A DNA stretch of 43,716 nt from Alphaproteobacteria bacterium (GCA_019242395.1 JAFAVP010000164.1:1-43716); one strand, 5' to 3'. Positions 32,638 to 41,214 are shown, numbered from the stretch's first letter. The notes: generated by a model from the letters alone, not told the origin. A program made the numbers and translations.

Positions 32638-34022
32638 TGGCGCGGGCGCTCACATTCGTTTGCCAGTCGTGCGGAGCGGCGCATTCCAAGTGGTCGGGAA
32701 AGTGCGATGCCTGCGGCGGCTGGAACACCATCGTCGAAGAAGCCAGTACAGTGCCAGCGGGAGCGGGGGCGCGGCGCGCAAAAGGGCGGGCTTTCGCGCT
32801 CGAAGATCTGAAAACTGCGGATGAATTGCCGCTGCGACGGGAAACCGGCCTTGCGGAGTTCGATCGCGTTTGCGGAGGAGGTCTTGTGCCTGGGTCGGCA
32901 CTGCTGATCGGCGGCGATCCGGGTGTGGGCAAATCCACGTTGATCCTACAGGTGCTCGCCGCACAAGCGCTTCAAGGCGGGCATGCTGTCTACATATCCG
33001 GGGAAGAAGCGATGGCTCAGGTGCGCATGCGCGCTGTGCGGATGGGCCTGAGCCAATCGCCGGTTGCGCTGGGTTCGGCCACCTGTGTCGAGGACATACT
33101 CTCCACCGTGGAGCATGGCCCTACTCCTTCCGTCATAGCCATCGATTCCATTCAGACCATCTGGACCTCGGCCTTGGAGGCGGCGCCGGGCACCATCGCG
33201 CAGGTGCGCACGGCATCCTTCGATCTGGTCCGCTACGCCAAAGCGTCCGGCGCCGCCCTGCTGCTGATCGGCCATGTTACCAAAGAGGGGCAGATTGCCG
33301 GCCCCAAAGCGGTCGAGCATCTGGTCGATGCGGTGCTCTACTTCGAAGGGGAGAGGGGCCATCACTTCCGCATCCTGCGCGCGGTCAAAAATCGCTTCGG
33401 GCCCACGGATGAAATCGGTGTCTTCGAAATGACAGGGCGGGGGCTCATGGAGGTGAGTAATCCGTCTGCGCTGTTCCTGGGTGACCGTAGCGGCAGAGCT
33501 CCCGGCATGGCCGTTTTCGCAGGGCTGGAAGGCACGCGGCCGCTCCTCGTTGAGGTTCAGGCACTGGTGGCGCCTACCGGCTACGGCACCCCGCGCCGGG
33601 CGGTCGTCGGCTGGGATTCCGGCCGCCTCTCCATGTTGCTTGCCGTTCTGGAGGCGCGCGCCGGCCTCGCAATCGGGGGGCAGGATGTCTATCTCAACAT
33701 TGCCGGCGGCCTAAAGGTGAGCGAGCCCGCGGCCGATCTGGCGACCGCCGCTGCACTCATCTCCGCGTCGTCCGGCAAGCCGCTTCCCGCCGACTGGGTG
33801 TTCTTCGGCGAGATGAGCCTGTCGGGTGGTGTGCGAGCGGCCCCGCAGGCTGAGCTTCGCCTGAGAGAAGCAGCCAAGCTGGGCTTCCGGACCGCCGTGG
33901 TGCCCGAAGGCACGAAAGGGGAGAGCGCCGGGATGGAGCTAAAGCCTGTACGCGATGTGGCCGGTCTTGTTTTGCTCACAGGCGGCGTAGCGGGCGATGG
34001 CTCTGGCCGTGGTAGAATCTGA
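32637..34022 (+). CDS. radA: DNA repair protein RadA
   Basis: A 461-residue RadA (Sms), a RecA-like helicase that processes recombination intermediates. A C4 zinc finger (Cys 9, 12, 23, 26), Walker A GDPGVGKST (93-101), the RadA-specific KNRFG motif (251-255) and the C-terminal Lon-like domain with LNIAGGLKVSEPAADLATAA are intact. The ATG at 32637 starts the zinc finger domain; a GTG at 32628 would add three residues. It overlaps the hydrolase stop by one base and is followed by cvpA after 5 bp, so radA-cvpA-purF form one unit. Confidence 0.96.
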   Translation: MARALTFVCQSCGAAHSKWSGKCDACGGWNTIVEEASTVPAGAGARRAKGRAFALEDLKTADELPLRRETGLAEFDRVCGGGLVPGSALLIGGDPGVGKSTLILQVLAAQALQGGHAVYISGEEAMAQVRMRAVRMGLSQSPVALGSATCVEDILSTVEHGPTPSVIAIDSIQTIWTSALEAAPGTIAQVRTASFDLVRYAKASGAALLLIGHVTKEGQIAGPKAVEHLVDAVLYFEGERGHHFRILRAVKNRFGPTDEIGVFEMTGRGLMEVSNPSALFLGDRSGRAPGMAVFAGLEGTRPLLVEVQALVAPTGYGTPRRAVVGWDSGRLSMLLAVLEARAGLAIGGQDVYLNIAGGLKVSEPAADLATAAALISASSGKPLPADWVFFGEMSLSGGVRAAPQAELRLREAAKLGFRTAVVPEGTKGESAGMELKPVRDVAGLVLLTGGVAGDGSGRGRI

Positions 34023-34027
34023 GTCGC

Positions 34028-34702
34028 ATGACGGAACTGCACATCACCTGGCTCGATATCGCGGTCAGCACGATTCTGATCCTTTCCATCGGGTTCGCCA
34101 TCTATCGCGGCTTCGTCCGGGAGACACTCTCGATCTTCGCATGGGCCGCAGCCGCTTTCGCGACCCTGTATTTCGGCCATTACGTTGTCCCGCTGCTCGC
34201 ACCGCACATGTCGCCGGCCCTAGCCGGGATCGCTGCCTACTCTGCGGTATTCTTGCTGGTCCTCATGCCGCTTCTGTTCCTGGGCGGGAGGTTCTCCCGG
34301 CGGGTACAGGAATCGCCTGTTGGCATGCTGGACCGGGTTCTGGGCGCGGTGTTTGGGATTTTGCGCGGTCTTGCCGCCGTTGCCGTCCTTTACATCCTCT
34401 ATTCGCTGGTGGTTCCGGTGCCCAGCCAGGCGAGGTGGATAAAGGAGGCGCGCACGCTTGCACTGATCCAGAGGTCGGCCAGCGCACTGTTGAATCTTCT
34501 GCCCGACAGTGATGCGCAATATCTGAAGGACCGTACGCTTAATATGCGCTCCGCCCAGGGCAGCGGCCCGGTGCCTCCTGCGGGGCCGATGTCCGTTGCC
34601 TCCCGCCACACGCATCGCAAGACCGTTCACAAAGGCTATGGCGCGGATGACCGGCGCGCGCTAAACCGCCTTATCGAAGCTACCGGAAACGGCGGCCGGT
34701 GA
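34028..34702 (+). CDS. cvpA: CvpA family membrane protein
   Basis: A 224-residue inner-membrane protein of the CvpA/colicin V production family, with four hydrophobic helices in the first 140 residues; WLDIAVSTILILSIGFAIYR and GFVRETLSIFAWAAAAFATL form the conserved start. The C-terminal part is hydrophilic and specific to alphaproteobacterial members. CvpA is needed in other bacteria for envelope stress resistance, and it commonly precedes purF, as here. Its stop overlaps the purF GTG (GTGA), implying coupling. Confidence 0.9.
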   Translation: MTELHITWLDIAVSTILILSIGFAIYRGFVRETLSIFAWAAAAFATLYFGHYVVPLLAPHMSPALAGIAAYSAVFLLVLMPLLFLGGRFSRRVQESPVGMLDRVLGAVFGILRGLAAVAVLYILYSLVVPVPSQARWIKEARTLALIQRSASALLNLLPDSDAQYLKDRTLNMRSAQGSGPVPPAGPMSVASRHTHRKTVHKGYGADDRRALNRLIEATGNGGR

Positions 34703-36168
34703 GTCACCCTACGGAGCGCGATTTGGCTTTCGACGAGGATACGCTGCATGAAGAATGCGGTGTGTTCGGAATCTTCGGACATGACGATGCGGGTGCGCTC
34801 GCGGTGCTAGGGCTGCATGCCTTGCAGCATCGCGGGCAAGAGTCCGTCGGCATTGTGACCTATGACGGTGCGCAGTTTGTCGCTGAGCGGCACCTTGGCC
34901 TGGTAGGCGACGTGTTCGGCAAGAACAGCACCCATGCCCAGAAGCTGCGAGGACATCAGGCGCTCGGCCATGTGCGCTACTCCACCACGGGCGGCACCAC
35001 CGTAAGAAACGTCCAACCGATGTTTGCCGATCTAGCGGGCGGCGGAATTGCCATTGCGCACAACGGGAATCTGACAAATGCCGTGGCACTGCGGGACGAG
35101 TTGGTTCATCAAGGCGCAATTTTCCAGTCTACGTCGGACACCGAAACGATCATTCATCTGGTTGCGCGCAGCCGCTACGAACCCCTTCTTGACAAGCTGG
35201 TGGACGCGCTGAAGCAGGTTCAGGGCGCCTATTCATTGGTCGCGATGACGGCCCGGACGCTAATCGGTGTGCGGGATCCCTTCGGAGTGCGTCCGCTTGT
35301 GCTGGGGCAACTTGACGGCGCGCCTATCCTTGTTTCGGAGACCTGCGCCCTCGACATTATCGGTGCTTCCTTCATTCGCGATGTGGAGCCCGGAGAGGTG
35401 ATTGTTGCGAGCCGCGAAGGCGTCGAGAGCTATTTCCCGTTTGTGAAACAGCAGGAGCGCTTCTGCATTTTCGAATACATCTACTTCGCGCGGCCTGACT
35501 CGATGGTGCAAGGCCATAACGTCTACGCCGTACGCAAACGTATCGGCGAAGAATTGGCGGCGGAGGCGCCGGTCGAAGCGGACATGGTCATTCCGGTTCC
35601 AGATTCCGGCGTGCCGGCGGCGCTCGGGTTCGCCAATGCAGCAAAGCTGCCGTTCGAGATCGGAATCATTCGCAATCACTATGTAGGCCGCACCTTCATC
35701 GAACCTTCGGATCGTATCCGCCATTTGGGTGTCCGGCTGAAGCACAATCCGAACCGCGCCCACCTTCAGGGCAAGCGCGTGGTGCTGGTCGATGATTCGA
35801 TCGTGCGGGGCACGACGTCGAAGAAGATCGTGCAAATGGTGCGCGATGCGGGCGCAACCGAGGTACATTTCCGCATCGCGAGCCCGCCGACAACCCACTC
35901 CTGTTTTTACGGTGTCGATACACCGAACCGGCAGGACTTGCTGGCGCATCGCATGGGCGTGGAGGAGATGCGCCAGTTCATCAATGCGGACAGCCTCGCC
36001 TTCATCTCAATCCAGGGGCTGTACCGCGCAATGGGAGAGGCGGAGCGCAACGCCAAGCGGCCGCAGTTCTGCGATGCCTGCTTCTCGGGCGACTATCCGA
36101 TCGAACTCACGGATGTCGATGGTGGGCGCAAGAACAGGCAGCTTTCGCTGCTTGCTGAGGTCGCCTGA
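34699..36168 (+). CDS. purF: Amidophosphoribosyltransferase
   Basis: A 489-residue PurF, the first enzyme of purine synthesis, making phosphoribosylamine from PRPP and glutamine. The N-terminal Ntn-type glutaminase has Cys20 in HEECGVFGIFG, exposed after propeptide removal, plus HNGNLTNA and TSDTETI. The phosphoribosyltransferase domain has VVLVDDSIVRGTTS, the PRPP-binding motif. The end contains FCDACFSGDYPIEL, where Cys residues may contribute to an Fe-S or zinc-like site in this subclass. The GTG start overlaps the cvpA stop. The TGA is directly abutted by the stop of the convergent hydrolase. Confidence 0.97.
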   Translation: MSHPTERDLAFDEDTLHEECGVFGIFGHDDAGALAVLGLHALQHRGQESVGIVTYDGAQFVAERHLGLVGDVFGKNSTHAQKLRGHQALGHVRYSTTGGTTVRNVQPMFADLAGGGIAIAHNGNLTNAVALRDELVHQGAIFQSTSDTETIIHLVARSRYEPLLDKLVDALKQVQGAYSLVAMTARTLIGVRDPFGVRPLVLGQLDGAPILVSETCALDIIGASFIRDVEPGEVIVASREGVESYFPFVKQQERFCIFEYIYFARPDSMVQGHNVYAVRKRIGEELAAEAPVEADMVIPVPDSGVPAALGFANAAKLPFEIGIIRNHYVGRTFIEPSDRIRHLGVRLKHNPNRAHLQGKRVVLVDDSIVRGTTSKKIVQMVRDAGATEVHFRIASPPTTHSCFYGVDTPNRQDLLAHRMGVEEMRQFINADSLAFISIQGLYRAMGEAERNAKRPQFCDACFSGDYPIELTDVDGGRKNRQLSLLAEVA

Positions 36169-37206
36169 TCAGCGGCGGTTCGCTCGGTCTGCCTGGACTT
36201 CGGTGACGACCTTTTCTATTGCTTCGATTACCGCTTGCGGTTGATCCAGTTGGATCGTATGCGAGGCATTGCCAACGGCAATGGACTCGCCGTGCGTTGA
36301 TCGGGCTGCGAGCTTGTCATGGCCGGCCTTCCAGTGCGCCATGTTCTTTTGATGCTCCTCCTCGCTTTGGTCCGGTTGCTTGGGTGCCAGACCGGCAGTC
36401 AGCACGATCACCGGCTTGTTCCCCCAGGAGGTTGCGGCCCGCTGCTCTTCTTGCTCGTCTTCGCTCAACGCACCAGCCTGATGCAGATTGCGCGATTCAG
36501 ACAGCATCGCGTCCCAACGGAACGGGTTCAGAAATTGCCGAATCAAATAGTCGCGCTCGTTGGGCGGCAATCCGGCCGGAAAGGAGAAGCAACCGTTCGG
36601 ATTGACCGCGGAGAGCAGATGCGCATGCGCCAGAGCTGCGCAGCGCGCGAGCGCTGCCTGTGAGTTGCCATAAATCCTTTGCGCGCGCGTCTGCTCCTCG
36701 GCCGTCTCATCCAAATCCTGCCTGGCAAAAGAGGGGTCGATCAGCACCAATCCGGCCACCTGTGAGGGGAAACGGTCCGTGTAGAAGGTTGCGTAAAGCC
36801 CGCCGAGGGAGTGGGCGGCCAGAACGAATGGCTTGCCGATACCGGCTTTCTCGATGAGCCAGTACAGGTCGTTCGTTACGTTTTCAGCAGTCATAGGTCG
36901 CGATGACGGTTCGCTGGACCCGTAACCGGCCCGGTCGTAGAAGCAGGCTCTTGTGATAGCAGAAATGGCGGGCTGCACCTTTGCCCAATTCAGCATATGC
37001 CCGCCCAGGCCATATTCGAATACAACGGTGGGCGAGCCATGGCCGGTGCAAACCATGTTCATCTGCCGCCCGCTTCCAATAGGAATCAGATGATCGGCGG
37101 TGAGTGGATTCCCCGCCTCGGTTTGCGCGTGCGCCATGCTGCTAACCCGCAGACCGAGCAGTAATGGCGACAGGAAAGAAAGAAGCCGCCGTATCTTGCG
37201 TGTCAT
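36169..37206 (-). CDS. Secreted alpha/beta hydrolase
   Basis: A 345-residue alpha/beta hydrolase with a signal peptide (MTRKIRRLLSFLSPLLLGLR then SSMAHAQ). The oxyanion region VVFEYGLGGHMLNWAKVQPA, ACFYDRAGYGSSEPSSRPMT, the nucleophile AAHSLGGLYATF and a late His in NASHTIQLDQP form a full catalytic set. Related proteins are esterases or epoxide-hydrolase-like; the substrate is unknown. The start is the ATG at 37206, which begins the signal peptide, rather than the longer frame to 37245. Divergence from the SDR gene leaves only 23 bp between start codons. Its TGA is back-to-back with the purF TGA. Confidence 0.85.
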   Translation of the reverse strand: MTRKIRRLLSFLSPLLLGLRVSSMAHAQTEAGNPLTADHLIPIGSGRQMNMVCTGHGSPTVVFEYGLGGHMLNWAKVQPAISAITRACFYDRAGYGSSEPSSRPMTAENVTNDLYWLIEKAGIGKPFVLAAHSLGGLYATFYTDRFPSQVAGLVLIDPSFARQDLDETAEEQTRAQRIYGNSQAALARCAALAHAHLLSAVNPNGCFSFPAGLPPNERDYLIRQFLNPFRWDAMLSESRNLHQAGALSEDEQEEQRAATSWGNKPVIVLTAGLAPKQPDQSEEEHQKNMAHWKAGHDKLAARSTHGESIAVGNASHTIQLDQPQAVIEAIEKVVTEVQADRANRR

Positions 37207-37229
37207 GCCCGGCACAATATGGTGCCTGC

Positions 37230-37940
37230 ATGAACGGTTCCACATCTGAGCGTATCGTGCTCGTCACCGGCGCTTCGCGCGGCATAGGGCGCGCGGCAGC
37301 CATCGCGCTCGCTAACGATGGTGCTCACGTCATTCTTGTCGCGCGCACTGTTGGGGGTCTGGAAGAGGCGGATGATGAAATTCGCAAGTGCGGCGGCAGC
37401 GCCAGCCTGGTGCCTCTCGACCTGACGAACTTCGCGGGTATCGATCAGCTCGGCGCGACCATATTTGAGCGCTGGGGGAGGCTGGACGGACTGTTGGCCA
37501 ACGCCGGCGAACTTGGCGTTCTTGCACCGCTTGCGCACCTGGATCCGAAGGTTTGGCAAAAATCTTTGGACGTCAATGTCACGGCCAACTGGCGGCTCGT
37601 CCGCTCCCTCGACCCGCTGCTGCGAAGATCGGAAGCCGCACGGGTTCTTTTCGTGTCGTCCGGCGCTGCGCGCAATTTCCGGCCCTATTGGGGTTCCTAC
37701 TCCGTGGCCAAAGCTGCCTTGGAAGCGCTCGCGCTGACCTACGCTGCCGAATGCGAGACGACGAGCATTTGCGTGAACTTGTTCAATCCGGGTCCGTTGC
37801 GCACCCGCATGCGGGCAAAGGCCATGCCTGGCGAAGACCCCCTTAGGCTCGATCCGCCCGAAGCTGTAGCACCAGCGATCGTTCACCTGCTGTCGCCGGC
37901 GTGCACTAAACACGCAGAGTTGGTGTCATTTCGGAAGTGA
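37230..37940 (+). CDS. Short-chain dehydrogenase/reductase
   Basis: A 236-residue classical SDR. The cofactor site VTGASRGIGRAAAIAL, the NAG motif LLANAGELG and the catalytic Ser (VSSGAARNF) and YSVAK are present, so it should be an active NAD(P)-dependent oxidoreductase. An Arg in LVARTVGGLEE after the second strand suggests NADP preference. SDR genes following purF are common in alphaproteobacteria; here a hydrolase gene has intervened. The ATG at 37230 is chosen by homology; no strong ribosome-binding site is seen. It ends 3 bp before the stop of the convergent hydrolase. Confidence 0.9.
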   Translation: MNGSTSERIVLVTGASRGIGRAAAIALANDGAHVILVARTVGGLEEADDEIRKCGGSASLVPLDLTNFAGIDQLGATIFERWGRLDGLLANAGELGVLAPLAHLDPKVWQKSLDVNVTANWRLVRSLDPLLRRSEAARVLFVSSGAARNFRPYWGSYSVAKAALEALALTYAAECETTSICVNLFNPGPLRTRMRAKAMPGEDPLRLDPPEAVAPAIVHLLSPACTKHAELVSFRK

Positions 37941-37943
37941 GAG

Positions 37944-38801
37944 CTATTGTCCGGCCAGTTTGCCGATCTGGGCGACAATACCTTTCCAGGCGGTAGACAG
38001 AGGATCGACGAGTTCGAAGTGTCCGGCGTCCGGGAATGTTATGGTATGCGCCATTTCGTGATGTTCATGCGCTTTCTGCGCGAAACGTGCATCGAATGCG
38101 GGCGGGACAATTTCATCGAGCGCACCGGATATCAGCGTATAGGGCACGCCCAGCGGCAGCAGCCGTGCCGGAGAGGTGTCGGCATAGACGTCTGTGTGCG
38201 CTCGCGTTGCGGACCGGACCAGACGGTCGATTGTCTTCGGGCCACCGCACGGTGCGGCACCCTCCGCGCGGTAGTCTTCCAGGTCCAGGATGCCCGCAAG
38301 ACTAACGACGGCTCGGACCGGCATCGCTTCAGGGCGATAGAGTGGACTGCCCTTGGGCAGGTGCCATCGCGCAGCTGCCCACATCGCCAGCTGCCCGCCA
38401 GCAGAGTGACCCACCAGGAGAACACGCGACAGGTCCAGACCGTTTTCTGGGGCCATTTGAGGCAGCAGATCGATGGCATCGGCGACGTCCAGAAATGTGC
38501 CTGGGTAGCCCCCGCCATCGTGGCCGAGACGGCGGTATCCGATGTTCCAAACCGCGTAACCGCGGCACTGAAGGTCGGCGGCTGCATACTCCATCAACTC
38601 TGCGCCGGGCAGCTTCGCCAGCCAGCATCCGCCGTGAATGAGCGCTACGACGGGATAGGGCGGGTTGCCATACGGCAGGAAGAGTTCTCCCCGCTGCCGT
38701 TCCGTCGCTCCATAGCTGAGAATACGTGTTGGCCGAGGCCGCGGCCGCGCCAGCAGGTCTGTGTAGAAGATGGGCTTTGCAGTCACGCTGCCGGCGAGCA
38801 T
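37944..38801 (-). CDS. Alpha/beta hydrolase (esterase/lipase, HGG type)
   Basis: A 285-residue alpha/beta hydrolase of the hormone-sensitive-lipase-like or kynurenine-formamidase-like type: oxyanion motif ALIHGGCWLAKLPG, nucleophile VGHSAGGQLAMW, Asp in SGALDEIVPP and His in PDAGHFELVDP. The substrate is unknown. The frame stays open upstream of the ATG at 38801 and encodes a hydrophobic HALPLAIVSTGGMLAGSVTA stretch that looks like a signal sequence, but no ATG, GTG or TTG was found there, so either a rare start is used or the protein is cytoplasmic. It lies downstream of a terminator on the same strand. Confidence 0.85.
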   Translation of the reverse strand: MLAGSVTAKPIFYTDLLARPRPRPTRILSYGATERQRGELFLPYGNPPYPVVALIHGGCWLAKLPGAELMEYAAADLQCRGYAVWNIGYRRLGHDGGGYPGTFLDVADAIDLLPQMAPENGLDLSRVLLVGHSAGGQLAMWAAARWHLPKGSPLYRPEAMPVRAVVSLAGILDLEDYRAEGAAPCGGPKTIDRLVRSATRAHTDVYADTSPARLLPLGVPYTLISGALDEIVPPAFDARFAQKAHEHHEMAHTITFPDAGHFELVDPLSTAWKGIVAQIGKLAGQ

Positions 38802-38896
38802 CCCGCCCGTTGAAACGATTGCAAGGGGAAGGGCATGAGAGCGGGCGAGCGACCATGCCCCCCGTTTACGTCTACCGTGGGCCTGGGCATGCTGCG

Positions 38897-38926
38897 CAAA
38901 ACAAAAGGGCGGCTTGCGCCGCCCTT
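38897..38926 (-). terminator. Rho-independent terminator of the Gly/Ser/Gln-rich gene
   Basis: On the minus strand an 8-bp stem, AAGGGCGG pairing with CCGCCCTT (38926-38919 and 38912-38905) with a 6-base loop, is followed directly by a TTTTGTTTTG tract. This is the clearest intrinsic terminator in the window. It begins 24 bp after the stop of the gene at 38950-39174 and separates it from the hydrolase gene downstream. Confidence 0.85.
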
Positions 38927-38949
38927 AAGGTCGATCACTTGCAAGCGTG

Positions 38950-39174
38950 TTAGCGCTGCGTGGTGCTGCCGCCAGAGCCGCCGCTGCTCCCACCAGTGGA
39001 ACCACCGGTGCTGCCGCCGCCACTCGAACCGCCCGTGCTGCCGCCGCCGAGACCCTGCCCGGACTGGCCGCTCTGCGTCCCGCCTTTGCCGGTCTGCGTG
39101 CCGCTCTGGCCGCTTTGTGATCCGCCTTGACCTGATTGCGAGCCACCTTGCCCGCCCTGATTCTGCTGAGTCAC
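38950..39174 (-). CDS. Low-complexity Gly/Ser/Gln/Thr-rich protein
   Basis: A 74-residue protein made almost only of Gly, Ser, Gln and Thr. The first half has GGSQSGQ-type repeats and the second GGSTGGSSGG-type repeats; there is no signal peptide or hydrophobic segment. It should be intrinsically disordered. The start is GTG at 39174, six bases after an AAAAGGAG ribosome-binding site; an ATG two bases upstream is in another frame and meets TGA at once (ATGTGA). The strong ribosome-binding site and the terminator just downstream argue for a real gene. The function is unknown; it might be a linker-like or stress-related disordered protein. Confidence 0.7.
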   Translation of the reverse strand: MTQQNQGGQGGSQSGQGGSQSGQSGTQTGKGGTQSGQSGQGLGGGSTGGSSGGGSTGGSTGGSSGGSGGSTTQR

Positions 39175-39332
39175 ATGTTTCTCCTTTTGGGGGTGACCCG
39201 TCTGAAACGGCCGAACTGCGGTGGTGTTCCGGCTCGCGGCGACCGCAACAAATTTTTTCCATCATTTGGCGCCTCGAAGCATCTCCTGCGCTTCTGCGGC
39301 GTTGTCGGCTTATGACTGTGACTGGACCGCGT

Positions 39333-39887
39333 TCAGATCTGAATGATTTGATGGCCCCGTGGGAGCGCAAATTCCCGCACCCCATGCACGATCCCATAGT
39401 CCGCGGCTTGTTTGGGGTTGATATGAATATCGCGGGTACGCCGCTCGGTAAGCAATCGCTCCGGGATACTGGCCCGCTCGCGCAGGATGTTTTCCGTTCG
39501 CGTGTCGTCCGCCAGGGCGGCATCTAACGCGCTCTGCAACCGGTCCGCTCCCATGCCTTCCTGCGACGGGATTACGGTAGGATGAATCATGAACATGGCA
39601 TGGGAGGAGCAGTAGCGTTCCTCCGCTGCAAGGAAGACCGCGACCGCGATAGAGGAGACGCTCCCCACATTGTAAGCTGCAATCCTCAAGGGCAAGCTCC
39701 GCATGTGATTGTAAAGATATATCCCGTCGGCGACATACCCGCCTAAAGAACTGAAGCAGAGCTGCACTTCGTCGAACCCGGTGTTCACGGCGGTGTTCAG
39801 CGCTGCAGCAATGCGGGTCACGCCGGCCGAATCGATCCCTCCGGTGAACCCGAGATACGAAATTTTCGTGCCTGCAAGATCGGGCAT
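39333..39887 (-). CDS. ClpP-like serine protease (S14 family)
   Basis: A 184-residue ClpP-fold protein distinct from housekeeping ClpP. LCFSSLGGYVADGIYLYNHM corresponds to the ClpP handle region. The nucleophile Ser is expected in NVGSVSSIAVAVFLAA (ClpP: GQAAS), His in FMIHPT (ClpP: MIHQP) and Asp in RRTRDIHINPKQAADYGIVH, so the catalytic triad seems present. Identity to true ClpP is low and no ClpX or other ATPase is adjacent. There is no signal peptide. I use the ATG at 39887; a TTG at 39908 is possible. It is divergent from a secreted protein gene. Partners and substrates are unknown. Confidence 0.8.
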   Translation of the reverse strand: MPDLAGTKISYLGFTGGIDSAGVTRIAAALNTAVNTGFDEVQLCFSSLGGYVADGIYLYNHMRSLPLRIAAYNVGSVSSIAVAVFLAAEERYCSSHAMFMIHPTVIPSQEGMGADRLQSALDAALADDTRTENILRERASIPERLLTERRTRDIHINPKQAADYGIVHGVREFALPRGHQIIQI

Positions 39888-40049
39888 GCGCTCAGTCTGC
39901 CGCTGCAATCGCGGGCACTATGCCTGCTTGCCCATGTTTCCCGCCAGCACATCTTCAGAGGCGGTGGGGGAACTTTGTGCTTCGACGTGCATTTAAGGCG
40001 CCGCGTGGGACTTTCCCATCGGAGGGGGACCTTCAGGAGAACTCCGTCA

Positions 40050-41162
40050 ATGACCGTTCGCTTTCTGCCCATTGCGGCAGCGGCAGCACTCGCCTTTGCG
40101 GGTGCCCCAGCCTCGGCAGCCACCGCGCCGCACTTCAAAATCGTCAGGCCGATGTTTGTGACCATACCGCACAGCGCTCGCTGGCATCACCCGCCAGTTC
40201 TCAATGCGCCGCAACTCGCGCAGTGGAACGGCAGTTTCACTGACCATCTGGGGCAGACTGTCAACTATACGATGGTTGGCACCGATCCGAACACCACCAA
40301 CGTCAAAACCACGATCAAGGTGTTTGTGATCCCGCTCAAGATGGTCTTCGGCCCTCTGAACGGCAACATGACGTTCGATCCGATGGCTACGAAGGTCGGG
40401 CACAAGACCGTTGTACAACGGTTGCTGATGTCGCCACTGTTCCGGTCCTCAATCGACTACGTGCAAGGCGGAGTAGACCTCGGCAAAACCCAGTACATTG
40501 ATGCCTACCAGCGCGGAAATTTTTGGTCGGCCGTGCAGAACCACCCCAACTATCATGTAAAGCTCGGCAAACCGGCGGTTCTGCCGGAGTACGAGATCGA
40601 TGTGTCACCCGCGGCGGGGACTGTCATGACCAATCCGTTTGGCACCCAACCCGCGGGTCAGATGGAAGTCGATCTGTTCGACCAGCAGATTACGAATTAC
40701 TTGACTGCCAATGCCGCCACGATCACGCCAGATAGCTTTCCGCTGTTCGTCAGCGTAAACACTTATCTTACGGACGCTTTCGCGGTCTGCTGCATCGGCG
40801 GCTATCACAGCGCGACGGCGGGGCATCCCAGCGGTCAGACATATGCCTATGCGACGTACGAGACAGAGGCCGGCAGCTTCTCGCAGGATGTGTCGGCCTT
40901 TTCCCATGAGATCGGGGAATGGATGGACGATCCTTTCACCGACAATAGCGTGAATTGTACCGATAACACCCTCATGGAAAACGGGGACCCGCTGGAGAAC
41001 AATGCCAACTACGGCGATTTTCCGTACACGGTGAAGGGATTCACCTATAACCTGCAGTCGCTTGTGTTCATTGGCTATTTCGGGGCACCGCCGAGCACGT
41101 CGGTGAACAACTGGCTCAGCTTCCAAAACGACGAATCGAGCACCTGCCCCGGCCAGCCTTAG
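40050..41162 (+). CDS. Secreted protein with HEIGE motif, putative zinc protease-like
   Basis: A 370-residue exported protein (signal peptide MTVRFLPIAAAAALAFAGAP, then ASAA). The body is rich in Asn, Thr, Tyr and Pro. The most notable motif is SHEIGEWMDDPFTDN (His286, Glu287, Glu290), which resembles the HExxE...DP sequence of uncharacterised secreted proteins related to zincins; the classical HExxH is absent. Several Cys (CCIGG, VNCTDN, STCPGQP) may form disulfides. The ATG at 40050 has AGGAG 11 bases upstream; the frame extends upstream without other support. A strong hairpin follows the stop. The catalytic role is unproven. Confidence 0.75.
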   Translation: MTVRFLPIAAAAALAFAGAPASAATAPHFKIVRPMFVTIPHSARWHHPPVLNAPQLAQWNGSFTDHLGQTVNYTMVGTDPNTTNVKTTIKVFVIPLKMVFGPLNGNMTFDPMATKVGHKTVVQRLLMSPLFRSSIDYVQGGVDLGKTQYIDAYQRGNFWSAVQNHPNYHVKLGKPAVLPEYEIDVSPAAGTVMTNPFGTQPAGQMEVDLFDQQITNYLTANAATITPDSFPLFVSVNTYLTDAFAVCCIGGYHSATAGHPSGQTYAYATYETEAGSFSQDVSAFSHEIGEWMDDPFTDNSVNCTDNTLMENGDPLENNANYGDFPYTVKGFTYNLQSLVFIGYFGAPPSTSVNNWLSFQNDESSTCPGQP

Positions 41163-41177
41163 GCGCGCTGGGTGTTA

Positions 41178-41214
41178 GGGAGGGGGACACACTTGTCTCC
41201 CTCCTATTTCTTCA
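41178..41214 (+). terminator. Rho-independent terminator after the HEIGE-protein gene
   Basis: A 12-bp stem, GGGAGGGGGACA (41178-41189) pairing with TGTCTCCCTCCT (41194-41205) with two G-T pairs and a CACT loop, followed by a T-rich ATTTCTTCA. It sits 16 bp downstream of the stop at 41162. The remaining 133 bp up to the next gene show no other feature. Confidence 0.75.

Noticed and set aside
38783-39527. Two open frames (minus 246 codons, plus 230 codons) across the Gly/Ser/Gln-rich gene
   Set aside because: Both are shadows running over a terminator hairpin; neither has a ribosome-binding site or protein-like composition.
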